NCBI RefSeq assembly: GCF_900107175.1
Contig: NZ_FNOZ01000008.1
Coordinates: 62,001 to 126,000 of the forward strand
DNA length: 64,000 nt
From: Modestobacter sp. DSM 44400
GTDB lineage: Bacteria > Actinomycetota > Actinomycetes > Mycobacteriales > Geodermatophilaceae
Reading direction: 5' to 3'
The translations under genes and the position numbers were made by a program. Each line of letters starts with the position of its first letter. Position 1 is the stretch's first letter. The notes beneath the pieces are model-generated. The model searched no databases. It was given only the letters and a program-made list of their open reading frames with translations, and was not told the origin of the DNA. Shown in pieces: positions 24,506 to 31,754 of the stretch.

Positions 24506-25822
24506 TCACGCGCGGGTCACGATCTGGTGCAGCCGGGCCCAGGCCTCCACCGGACTGGTGCGGTCGTCGGTGGCCTGACGTAGGAAGGCATCGATGTCGG
24601 GGACGAGCCGGCGGGCCCGGTCGACCAGCGGGTCGCTGCCGTCGGAGTAGGCGCCGATCTCGATGAGTTCCCGGACGTCGCGCAGCGCTCCCAGCAACCG
24701 GCGGATCTCGCGCGCGTCGGTCATCTGCGCACCCGGCACCACCGCGGTGGCCACCCGGGAGATCGACTCCAGGACGTCGATGGCCGGGAAGTGCCCAGTG
24801 GTGGCCAGCTTGCGGGTGAGCACCACGTGCCCGTCCAGGATCGACCGGGCGGTGTCGGCGATCGGCTCGTTGTGGTCGTCGCCCTCCACCAGCACCGTGT
24901 ACAGGCCGGTGATCGACCCGGTGGTGCTCGTGCCGGCCTTCTCCAGCAGCTTGGGCAGCATCGCGAAGACGCTCGGCGGATAGCCGCGGGTGGCCGGTGG
25001 CTCGCCCGCGGACAGGCCGACCTCGCGCTGGGCCATCGCCGTCCGGGTGATCGAGTCCATCAGCAGCAGTACGTCGCGGCCCTGGTCGCGGAAGGCCTCG
25101 GCGATGCGCGTGACCACGAAGGCGGCCTTGAGCCGGACCAGCGGCGGCTCGTCGGACGTGGCGACGACGACCACGGTGTTGGCCATCCCCTCCGCACCGA
25201 GGTCCTCCTCGAGGAACTCGCGCACCTCACGGCCGCGCTCACCGATCAGGCCGATGACCCGGATGTCGGCGTCGGTGCCCCGGGTTATCTGGCTCAGCAG
25301 CGTGGACTTGCCGACGCCTGACCCGGCGAAGATGCCCAGCCGCTGGCCGCGGCCGACCGGGACCAGGGTGTCCAGCGCACGCACGCCGGTGGCCAGTGGC
25401 TGGTCCACCCGGGCGCGGGTGAGCGCGTTGGGCGTCTCGCTGGTGAGGTCGACGTAGGAGACCAGGGAGCCCAGCGGGGGACCCCCGTCCAGGGGCCGGC
25501 CGAGTCCGTCGAGCACCCGGCCCAGCAGGGCCTGGCCGACGGGCACCTGCAGCGGCATGCCCGTCGGGCGGACCGGTGCGCCGGCGTGCACGCCGGACAG
25601 GTCACCCAGCGGCATGCAGGTCAGCCGGTCCCGGCCCAGCGCCACGACCTCGGCCAGCAGCGGGCGGGTGCCCGGGTTGACCTCGACCAGGTCGCCGACG
25701 GCGGCGGTGATCCCCTCGACGGTGAGGGTGAGCCCCATGGCGCCGGTGACGACGCCGGTGACGACGGGGCGGGCCGCGATCCGGGCCCGGTCCAGCAGGC
25801 CCGGCTGGCCGGCCAGTGTCAT
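24506..25822 (-). CDS. fliI: Flagellar export ATPase FliI
   Basis: A 438-residue F1-beta-like ATPase that energises export. Walker A GSGVGKSTLL lies near residue 165, LIGERGREVREFLEEDLG near 190, and Walker B VLLLMDSITR near 250. The C-terminal helical part contains DARRI-like REIRRLLGA. The frame is open further upstream, but ATG 25822 overlaps the fliH stop (ATGA) and is where homology begins. Confidence 0.97.
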   Translation of the reverse strand: MTLAGQPGLLDRARIAARPVVTGVVTGAMGLTLTVEGITAAVGDLVEVNPGTRPLLAEVVALGRDRLTCMPLGDLSGVHAGAPVRPTGMPLQVPVGQALLGRVLDGLGRPLDGGPPLGSLVSYVDLTSETPNALTRARVDQPLATGVRALDTLVPVGRGQRLGIFAGSGVGKSTLLSQITRGTDADIRVIGLIGERGREVREFLEEDLGAEGMANTVVVVATSDEPPLVRLKAAFVVTRIAEAFRDQGRDVLLLMDSITRTAMAQREVGLSAGEPPATRGYPPSVFAMLPKLLEKAGTSTTGSITGLYTVLVEGDDHNEPIADTARSILDGHVVLTRKLATTGHFPAIDVLESISRVATAVVPGAQMTDAREIRRLLGALRDVRELIEIGAYSDGSDPLVDRARRLVPDIDAFLRQATDDRTSPVEAWARLHQIVTRA

Positions 25823-26736
25823 GAGCGGAGCACCGTGCGGACGCGCTCGAGCGCCACGCCGAGCTGGGCGTCCACCCGGGTGGTGCCAGCCTCGGCGAGC
25901 GCCCCGGCGCGTTCGACGGTGAGGTCGCCGAGGACGGTGACCGACGCCGGCAGCTTCGCCAGCTCGTCGGACGCCACCTCGGCGAGGTCGTCGGGGTGGA
26001 GCCGGACCACGACCGGGACGTCGGTGGGGCACAGCGTCAGCGCGCGGCGCACGGCGTCCAGGCCGGCGGTGCCGGTGGTGGCCAGCTCCCGGCCGAGCAG
26101 GTCGCCGACCAGGGTGACGACGGCGTCCAGCACGGTGTCGCGCAGCTCGTCGACGACCGGCGCGACCGTCGCCTCGAGCCCTGCTGCGGCCGCGCCGAGG
26201 GCGGCGGTGGCCGTGGCCAGCCGGCGTTCCCAGCGGGCCTGCGCCTCCGCCAGCTGCACTTCGGCGGCGGCCTCGGCGGCGGCGACGACCCCGGCTGCGG
26301 CGGTGACGCCCTCGGCGTGACCGGCCGCCCAGCCCTGGCTGCGTGCCTGCTCGCGGAGCTGGTCCAGCTGCTCGGCGTAGACGTCACTGAGTCGGGCGCG
26401 ACTGCGCAGCCGGCGGTCCTCGCCGGACCGGCGCTCGGCACCGGTGTACGGGGTGGCTTCCGCCGGGGACTCCGACCAGGTCGCCGACACCGCCGCCGGA
26501 GGCGCGGCCGGGGCCGGCCGGGTGGCCGTCGGGGTGGTGTCGGCACCGGTCAGCGGGCTGATGGGCTCGACGGTCGCGACCGGCGCGCTGGGCACCACCG
26601 GGCGGCCGGACTGCGCGGCCGGAGCGGGGCGGTGCTCCCGCTGCCAGGGCGTGGCCGATGCGGCCGACGCCCCGCGCAGCAGCACCGACTCACGCGAGGT
26701 CCGGGGGACCGGCAGCGCGTCAGGCGACGAAGTCAT
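25819..26736 (-). CDS. fliH: Flagellar export regulator FliH
   Basis: A 305-residue protein. The first 110 residues are Pro/Ala-rich and variable. The middle is a coiled coil (LDQLREQARSQGWAAGHAEG), and the C-terminal domain resembles the F1 delta/FliH fold (RLHPDDLAEVASDELAK, then ERAGALAEAGTTRVDAQLG). FliH binds FliI and tethers it to FlhA and the C ring. It overlaps the fliG end by 17 nt. Confidence 0.88.
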   Translation of the reverse strand: MTSSPDALPVPRTSRESVLLRGASAASATPWQREHRPAPAAQSGRPVVPSAPVATVEPISPLTGADTTPTATRPAPAAPPAAVSATWSESPAEATPYTGAERRSGEDRRLRSRARLSDVYAEQLDQLREQARSQGWAAGHAEGVTAAAGVVAAAEAAAEVQLAEAQARWERRLATATAALGAAAAGLEATVAPVVDELRDTVLDAVVTLVGDLLGRELATTGTAGLDAVRRALTLCPTDVPVVVRLHPDDLAEVASDELAKLPASVTVLGDLTVERAGALAEAGTTRVDAQLGVALERVRTVLRS

Positions 26737-27796
26737 CCTCGCCTCCCCGTGAGATCGTCAGCGCGCCCTGCTCCTCGAGGGTGCGGATGACGGCGACGAC
26801 CTTGGCCTGGGCCTCCTCGACGGTGCGCGCACGCACCGGCCCGAGCAGCTCCATCTCCTCGAGCAGGTTCTCGCCGGCCCGTTCGGAGAGGTTCCGGACG
26901 ACCTTGTCCCGGACGTCGGCGCGCACGCCCTTGAGGGCGGTGGCCAGGTCGTTGCCCTCGACGTCGCGGAGCACCAGCTGCAGGGAACGGTCATCGATGG
27001 TGACGATGTCCTCGAAGACGAACATCTGCGAGCGGATCTTCTCGGCGAGCTCCGGGTCGCTGTTCTCCAGCCACTCCAGGATGGAGCGCTCGGTCGGTCG
27101 GGCGGACCGGTTGATGATCTCCACCAGAGTCTCGACCCCGCCGACGGTGGCCATGTCCTGGTAGGCGAGCAGGGAGCCCATCCGGCGGCCCAGCTCCTCC
27201 TCGACCATACGCACCATCTCCGGCGCGGTGCGGTCCATCAGCGCGATCCGGTAGGCGACGTCGGCCTGCTGGTCGGGGGTGAATCCGGACAGCACCTCGG
27301 CGGACTGCACGGCCGGCAGGTGGGCCAGCACCAGGGCGATGACCTGCGGGTGCTCGTCCTTGAGGAAGGTCACCAGCTGGCGGACGTCGCTGTTGCGCAG
27401 CGAGGCGAACGGCAGCTCGGTGTAGACGACGTTGAGCCGGGAGAGGATGCCGTCGGCCTTCTCCTCGCCCAGGCCGGCGGCGAGCACCTCGCGGGCGAAG
27501 TCCACGCCGCCGGTGCCGACGAAGCGCCGGGCCTGCATGAGGGTGTGGAACTCGGTGAGGACCTCGTCGACATCCGTGGCGTCCACGCCCTGCAGGCGCA
27601 TCAGCTCGGTGGTCAGCTTCTCCACCTCCGACGGCCGCAGTTCCTTGAGGACCGCGCCGGCCTCCTCCTTCGACAGCTGGGCGAGGAAGACCGCGGCCTT
27701 GCGCAGGCCCGGCAGCTCCTTGCGGGACACCACGATCGGGGCCGGGGCGGGTGCCCCCGCGATGCCGACCAACTGCTCGACACTGGCGATGCTCAT
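26720..27796 (-). CDS. fliG: Flagellar motor switch protein FliG
   Basis: A 358-residue C-ring protein. The N-terminal part (LPGLRKAAVFLAQLSKEEAG) binds FliF, the middle carries DEHPQVIALVLAHL near residues 147-160, and the C-terminal torque helix region ends VIRTLEEQGALTISRGG. The start is ATG 27796, with GGAGGT 6 nt upstream. That ribosome-binding site is the end of a 99-bp repeat unit, so the repeat directly supplies the translation signal. An in-frame ATG at 27847 lies inside the repeat and is rejected. Confidence 0.96.
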   Translation of the reverse strand: MSIASVEQLVGIAGAPAPAPIVVSRKELPGLRKAAVFLAQLSKEEAGAVLKELRPSEVEKLTTELMRLQGVDATDVDEVLTEFHTLMQARRFVGTGGVDFAREVLAAGLGEEKADGILSRLNVVYTELPFASLRNSDVRQLVTFLKDEHPQVIALVLAHLPAVQSAEVLSGFTPDQQADVAYRIALMDRTAPEMVRMVEEELGRRMGSLLAYQDMATVGGVETLVEIINRSARPTERSILEWLENSDPELAEKIRSQMFVFEDIVTIDDRSLQLVLRDVEGNDLATALKGVRADVRDKVVRNLSERAGENLLEEMELLGPVRARTVEEAQAKVVAVIRTLEEQGALTISRGGEDDFVA

Positions 27797-27802
27797 CGAC
27801 AC

Positions 27803-28000
27803 ACCTCCGGTGAGGTAAAGGAGCGGCTGCGCCGCGCTGTCGGACACATGGGAGCGGGCCTTCGGCCCCTCCGGTGAATGGCTTCGCGATTCACCGGAGG
27901 TACCTCCGGTGAGGAATAGGTGCGGCTATGCCGCACTGTCAGGCACATCAGGGCTGGCCTCCGGCCCAAGTGACGAATGGCTTCGCGATTCGTCACTTGG
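27803..28000. repeat. Family-2 repeat, two tandem 99-bp three-hairpin units between fliF and fliG
   Basis: Units 27803-27901 and 27902-28000 each carry three hairpins. (i) GCGGCtgcGCCGC (27823) and GTGCGGCtatGCCGCAC (27920). (ii) GGGCCttcGGCCC (27856) and GGCCtccGGCC (27956). (iii) A long stem around the identical loop GGCTTCGCG: arms 27868-27879 with 27889-27900, and 27966-27978 with 27988-28000, all perfectly paired but of different sequence. The fliF stop codon lies in the last stem, and the fliG ribosome-binding site is at 27803-27808. A third unit lies at 30325. Confidence 0.85.
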
Positions 28001-29558
28001 CATCGGCGAACCAGCCGCGCAGCATGGTCGCGACCTCGTCGGGACGGTCGCTGACCATCTCGGCGATCTCTCCGCGGACCTTCTCGCGCTTGGCCAGCTC
28101 CACCCGGGCCTGCATGTCGTCCAGCTCCGGGTCGCGGATGCTCGACACCTGGATGCGGTCGAGCTCCAGGTCGTCGTCGTCGAGCTCGAGCTCCTCGTAG
28201 TCCTCACCGCGGCGGCGACGCGAGCGCAGCCACACGATGAGCCCCAGGAGCAGGATGCCGGCGCCGATCCCGCCGGTGCGGATCAGCGACCACATCTGCT
28301 GGCTCTTCTCGGCAGCCGCAGCCGCCGCCAGATCGGCCTTGGCCTGTGCGGCGGCGCTCTGGTCGAAGGCCATCGCGGCGACCGAGATGGCATCGCCCCG
28401 GGCGGGGACCAGGCCGACGGCGTTGCTGACGGCGTCCTGGATCTGCTGCTGGTTGAGGCCGCCGGCGATGGCGTTGTCCATGACGACCGAGACGGTCAGC
28501 CGGTTGATCGCCCCGGGCGCACCCTCGACGGTCTCGGTGGTCTTGTCGACGGCGTTGTTCGACGTCGTCGACTCCTTGTTGTACGTGGAGTCGCCGGTGC
28601 CGCCGGTCCCGGTGCTCTCGGAACCCAGCACCCCGCCGACCGCCCCACCCGTGCCGGTGTAGTCCTCCTTCGTGGTCGTGTCCGACAACGCCGGGGTGCC
28701 CGGGGTGTAGCTGTAGCTCTCGCTGGTCGTGTCCCGCTGGGAGAAGTCCAGGTCCGCGCGCACGGACACGACGGCGTTGCCCGGGCCGGCCACCCGGTCC
28801 AGGATCTGCTGGGCGTTGGCCGCCAGCCGCGCCTCGAACTCCTGCTCCTGCTGCGCCTGCGCGTCCCCGGCGGCGCTGCTGACGCCCTCGCCGGCGGCAG
28901 AGAGCACTGCGCCGGTGGAGTCGGCGACGGTCACGTCCGCGGCGTCCATCTTCTCGATGCTGGAGGACACCAGGTGGGTGACCGCCTGGACCTGCTCCCC
29001 GGAAAGGTTGGTGCCTGGGGCGAGCTCGAGAAGCACCGAAGCGGTCGGCTTGCCCTCGTCGGTGGCGAACACCTCCTCCTTGGGCAGGGCGATGTGCACA
29101 ACCGCGGAGTTCACCCCGTCGATCGCCTTGAGGGTGCTCGCCAGCTCGCCCTCCAGTGCCCGCTGGTAGGAGACCTGCTGCTGGAACTCGCTGGTCGTGA
29201 TGCCCTGCTGGTCCAGCAGGGCGTAGCCGGTCTCGTTGCCGGCCGGCAGGCCCTTGCCGCTCATGGTCAGGCGCAGGCCGTAGACCCGGTCCTGGGCGAC
29301 CATGATCGTCTGGCCGCCGTCGGCGAGCTCGTACGCGACGCCCTCGGCGGTGAGCTCCTCGACGATGGCCGAGGCATCGGTGCTGGCCAGGTTGGAGAAC
29401 AGCGGCGACAGCGTCGGCGCGGTGATCCACCGGGTGAACATGAAGCCACCCAGCAGGAGACCGGCGACCAGGAGACCGATCACGATCTTCTGGCCGACGC
29501 TGATGGTCTCCAACAGCGTCTTGATGCGGTTCAGCGGGCCGGCGAGGGCGGCGGGCAT
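27993..29558 (-). CDS. fliF: Flagellar MS-ring protein FliF
   Basis: A 521-residue protein with one helix near 26-45 (IVIGLLVAGLLLGGFMFTRW) and a second near 435-455 (GIGAGILLLGLIVWL), enclosing the ring-building domains (LSPLFSNLASTDASAIVEEL, then VHIALPKEEVFATDEGKPTA). The C-terminal tail (MARV-like MQARVELAKREKVRGEIAE, then MLRGWFADAK) binds FliG. It ends inside a hairpin of the family-2 repeat. It overlaps the fliE stop by one base. Confidence 0.97.
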   Translation of the reverse strand: MPAALAGPLNRIKTLLETISVGQKIVIGLLVAGLLLGGFMFTRWITAPTLSPLFSNLASTDASAIVEELTAEGVAYELADGGQTIMVAQDRVYGLRLTMSGKGLPAGNETGYALLDQQGITTSEFQQQVSYQRALEGELASTLKAIDGVNSAVVHIALPKEEVFATDEGKPTASVLLELAPGTNLSGEQVQAVTHLVSSSIEKMDAADVTVADSTGAVLSAAGEGVSSAAGDAQAQQEQEFEARLAANAQQILDRVAGPGNAVVSVRADLDFSQRDTTSESYSYTPGTPALSDTTTKEDYTGTGGAVGGVLGSESTGTGGTGDSTYNKESTTSNNAVDKTTETVEGAPGAINRLTVSVVMDNAIAGGLNQQQIQDAVSNAVGLVPARGDAISVAAMAFDQSAAAQAKADLAAAAAAEKSQQMWSLIRTGGIGAGILLLGLIVWLRSRRRRGEDYEELELDDDDLELDRIQVSSIRDPELDDMQARVELAKREKVRGEIAEMVSDRPDEVATMLRGWFADAK

Positions 29559-29896
29559 CAGACCGGCATCCGCATGATCTCAGTGAAGGCCGAGACCGCG
29601 GAGTTCTTCAGCGTTACCACGGTGTCGGTGGCCAGCTTGGCCTCGGTGCTGGCGATCATGTAGTCGTGCGCGTCCCGCAGGTCGCCGGTGGCGGCCTGGG
29701 TGGCGAGCACGTCGGCGTTGGCCTGCACGCCGTTGAGCTGGTCCACGGTGCCGGCGAGCACGGAGGCGAAGCTGCCCTCGCCGCTGACCGGCGACATCGA
29801 GGACGACGCGACGGTGCTGGTCACGCTGGGGGCACCGGTGACGCCCGAGAAGCTGGGGACGGCGAAGCCGCTGATTCCGCCGATGGCCGAGGTCAT
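29558..29896 (-). CDS. fliE: Flagellar rod-MS ring junction protein FliE
   Basis: A 112-residue protein. The C-terminal half has the family core (QAATGDLRDAHDYMIASTEA, then AVSAFTEIMRMPV), while the first 40 residues are Ser/Thr/Gly-rich. FliE links the MS ring to the rod and is needed for export. It starts 2 bp after flgC ends. Confidence 0.93.
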   Translation of the reverse strand: MTSAIGGISGFAVPSFSGVTGAPSVTSTVASSSMSPVSGEGSFASVLAGTVDQLNGVQANADVLATQAATGDLRDAHDYMIASTEAKLATDTVVTLKNSAVSAFTEIMRMPV

Positions 29897-29898
29897 GG

Positions 29899-30303
29899 TC
29901 AGCCCTTCCCGAGCTGGAGTGCCTGCTGGTACGCGGTGGTGGCGCGCTCGACGGTGGCCAGGTTCGCCTGGTAGCTGCGCTGGGCCATCATCATCTGGGT
30001 CATCTGCTCGCCCAGGTCGATGTCGGGGTACTTCACGTAGCCGGACTCGTCAGCGAGCGCGTTGTCCGGCTCGTACACCAGCCGGCCCTCGGTGCTGCCC
30101 AGCCGGGTGGCCGCGACGCGCACGCCGCCTTGGCCCGATCCGTAGTCGACGGCCTCGGCGACGATCATGCGTTCCTGGAACGCGTCGTCGCCGGGGGCTT
30201 TGGCCGTGTTGATGTTGGCGATGTTGTCGGAGACCGCGTCCATCCACTTGCGGTTGGCGTAGAGCCCGGAGCCGGCGATGCGCACGGCGTCGAAAGTGCT
30301 CAT
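29899..30303 (-). CDS. flgC: Flagellar proximal rod protein FlgC
   Basis: A 134-residue rod protein with the N-terminal motif DAVRIAGSGLYANRKWMDAV and SDNIANINTAKAP, and the C-terminal coil DLGEQMTQMMMAQRSYQANL. The gap to flgB (103 bp) contains a family-2 repeat unit. Confidence 0.95.
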   Translation of the reverse strand: MSTFDAVRIAGSGLYANRKWMDAVSDNIANINTAKAPGDDAFQERMIVAEAVDYGSGQGGVRVAATRLGSTEGRLVYEPDNALADESGYVKYPDIDLGEQMTQMMMAQRSYQANLATVERATTAYQQALQLGKG

Positions 30304-30324
30304 CGAGCCGCCGCCCCCCGTGTG

Positions 30325-30403
30325 GGAACGGAACGGCTGCGCCGTGCTGTCATGGGAGCCGGCCTTCGGCCACTCTGATGGATGGCTTCGCGATTCATCA
30401 GGC
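30325..30403. repeat. Family-2 repeat, third copy, between flgB and flgC
   Basis: Three hairpins in the same order as at 27803: ACGGCtgcGCCGT (30333-30345), GGCCttcGGCC (30361-30371), and CTGATGGAT (30375-30383) with ATTCATCAG (30393-30401) around the identical loop GGCTTCGCG. The last stem has one G-T mismatch. The unit lacks the terminal ACCTCCGGTGAGG of the other copies. It starts 3 bp after the flgB stop in the direction of transcription. Confidence 0.75.
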
Positions 30404-30406
30404 TCA

Positions 30407-30754
30407 TCATGACGTCCGCAGGGCCGAGCGCAGCAGCGAGTACTTGCCGTCGAGGGCGTTGATGGCCAGCTGATACCGCAGGCCCGTCTCCGTGGCGATC
30501 ATCGTCTCGGTGTCGAGGTTGACGTTGTTGCCGTCGGTGCGAGTCGGGTCCAGCGACTGGCTGACCGCGCTCTGGCCCACGACGGCGGTCTCGCCGCCGG
30601 CGATCTCGTTCTTGAGCGCGGACTCGAAGTCGGTGCGCCCGGCCAGGAAGCCGGGAGTGTCGATGTTGGCGACGTTGTCGGCGGTGACCCGCTGCCGCTG
30701 CGCGAGGCCGGCGAGGGCGGCGTGCAGCGTGGTCATGGTCGAGTCGGTGATCAC
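30407..30754 (-). CDS. flgB: Flagellar proximal rod protein FlgB
   Basis: A 115-residue rod protein with LHAALAGLAQRQRVTADNVA and IDTPGFLAGR at the N-terminus and a C-terminal coil (TETGLRYQLAINALDGKYSL). GTG 30754 (VITDSTMTTLHAAL) is chosen because FlgB proteins have a short lead before this helix; ATG 30736 is the alternative, and neither has a clear ribosome-binding site. The long leader upstream holds a candidate sigma-28 promoter and a large dyad. Confidence 0.9.
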   Translation of the reverse strand: MITDSTMTTLHAALAGLAQRQRVTADNVANIDTPGFLAGRTDFESALKNEIAGGETAVVGQSAVSQSLDPTRTDGNNVNLDTETMIATETGLRYQLAINALDGKYSLLRSALRTS

Positions 30755-30882
30755 CGGACGCCCGAAAGGGGACGACGGAGCACGAGGTACCTCCGGGTAC
30801 GGCAGGACGCGCGCACAGGTGCTCGACCCGTGCGCGGAGGGGCCGCCGATCCGTGGCGAGTGGTGCTCTCCGTGCCCTCTCT

Positions 30883-30944
30883 TCATCGGCAGCCCGGAAA
30901 ACGAACATGACCACCTGCACCCGATCGGGCGCAAATGGTCATGT
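30883..30944 (-). promoter_or_regulatory. Candidate sigma-28 promoter overlapping a 40-bp dyad, upstream of flgB
   Basis: On the minus strand, TCAT (30910-30907), a 16-nt spacer and GCCGATGA (30890-30883) fit the FliA/WhiG pattern. The dyad 30905-30944 is centred at 30924.5: arms CATGACCA (30906-30913) and TGGTCATG (30936-30943), inner CCCGATCGGG (30920-30929) and GC/GC, with 17 of 20 positions paired. It overlaps the -35, so a regulator bound there would affect the rod/basal-body operon. Inferred, no experimental basis. Confidence 0.5.
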
Positions 30945-30970
30945 GACGAAAAGGCGTGTCGGCGGAGGGG

Positions 30971-31345
30971 TTACAGTCCCCGGTCGAAGAAGGAGGCCAC
31001 CGGGCGAGTGGGGGCGTAGGACATCCGGGCGGCGACGTCGCGCTGCTTCTGCGACTGGGTGATCCGCTCGACGAGCTCCTCGGCCACCGCCAGCTGGTGC
31101 TGTAGCAGCCGCGCCGCGCGCTCCCGCAGCTCGTCGGGGAACGGGCCCAGTCCGCTGGGTGGCACCCAGTCGGTCGAGCGGCGTCCCCAGGTGGCGATCT
31201 CCTCTGCGCGATTGCGCGCGAAGACCTCCTCCGCCTCGTGGACGTCGCCCTCGAGCGCGTCGAGCACGACGGGCCAGCTGCTCTCAGCCGGGCCGGGGGA
31301 GTCCGGTCCAGGGGGCGTCCCGCCGGTGCGACGCTCGGCGGTCAT
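30971..31345 (-). CDS. Small helical protein downstream of fliS, FliT-like by position
   Basis: A 124-residue soluble protein. After a Pro/Gly-rich start it has two amphipathic helices (LEGDVHEAEEVFARNRAEEI, then ERAARLLQHQLAVAEELVER), rich in Ala, Glu and Arg. Its ATG 31345 overlaps the fliS stop (ATGA), the position often held by fliT-like chaperones. I see no clear FliT signature, so a chaperone role is inference. Confidence 0.65.
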   Translation of the reverse strand: MTAERRTGGTPPGPDSPGPAESSWPVVLDALEGDVHEAEEVFARNRAEEIATWGRRSTDWVPPSGLGPFPDELRERAARLLQHQLAVAEELVERITQSQKQRDVAARMSYAPTRPVASFFDRGL

Positions 31346-31728
31346 TCCGGACTCGAGCCCAGGGAGGCCGCAGCCTCCCGCCAGGCGTCGCGCAGCGGCT
31401 CGACGACCTTGCGGCAGTCAGCGACCCGGCGCACGTCGCCCTTGACGTTGGCCTTGATCAGCTCGCCGTGGAGCCAGGTGTAGATGGCGGACAGGCGGGG
31501 CGCGCCCTCCCAGGCATCGATCTGCAGGCTTGAGTGCAGCTCCAGGACGATCTCCTGGGCGTGCTGCAGCTGGTCGTTCGCCTCCGCGCGGTCGCCTGCG
31601 GTGAGGGCGGTGTGCGCGCGGTCGAGGTCCAGGGCCAGCCGGTCGTAGAGCATGACGAGCAGTCGCTGCGGCGAGGCAGTGGCGACCGTGTCGCTCAGGT
31701 AGCGGGCGCGCAGGGCGGCAGCACTCAT
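31342..31728 (-). CDS. fliS: Flagellin-specific chaperone FliS
   Basis: A 128-residue helical protein with RARYLSDTVATASPQRLLVM and LYDRLALDLDRAH at the N-terminus, HAQEIVLELHSSLQID in the middle and LSAIYTWLHGELIKANVKGD later, all FliS hallmarks. It keeps flagellin unfolded before export. It starts 26 bp after fliD ends. Confidence 0.95.
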   Translation of the reverse strand: MSAAALRARYLSDTVATASPQRLLVMLYDRLALDLDRAHTALTAGDRAEANDQLQHAQEIVLELHSSLQIDAWEGAPRLSAIYTWLHGELIKANVKGDVRRVADCRKVVEPLRDAWREAAASLGSSPE

Positions 31729-31754
31729 CAGGGGTTCCTCCGGGTACGGGTTGG

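Noticed and set aside
27793-27996. 67-codon leftward ORF across the family-2 repeats
   Set aside because: It is formed by the repeats themselves and overlaps the fliG start signal; kept only as a finding.
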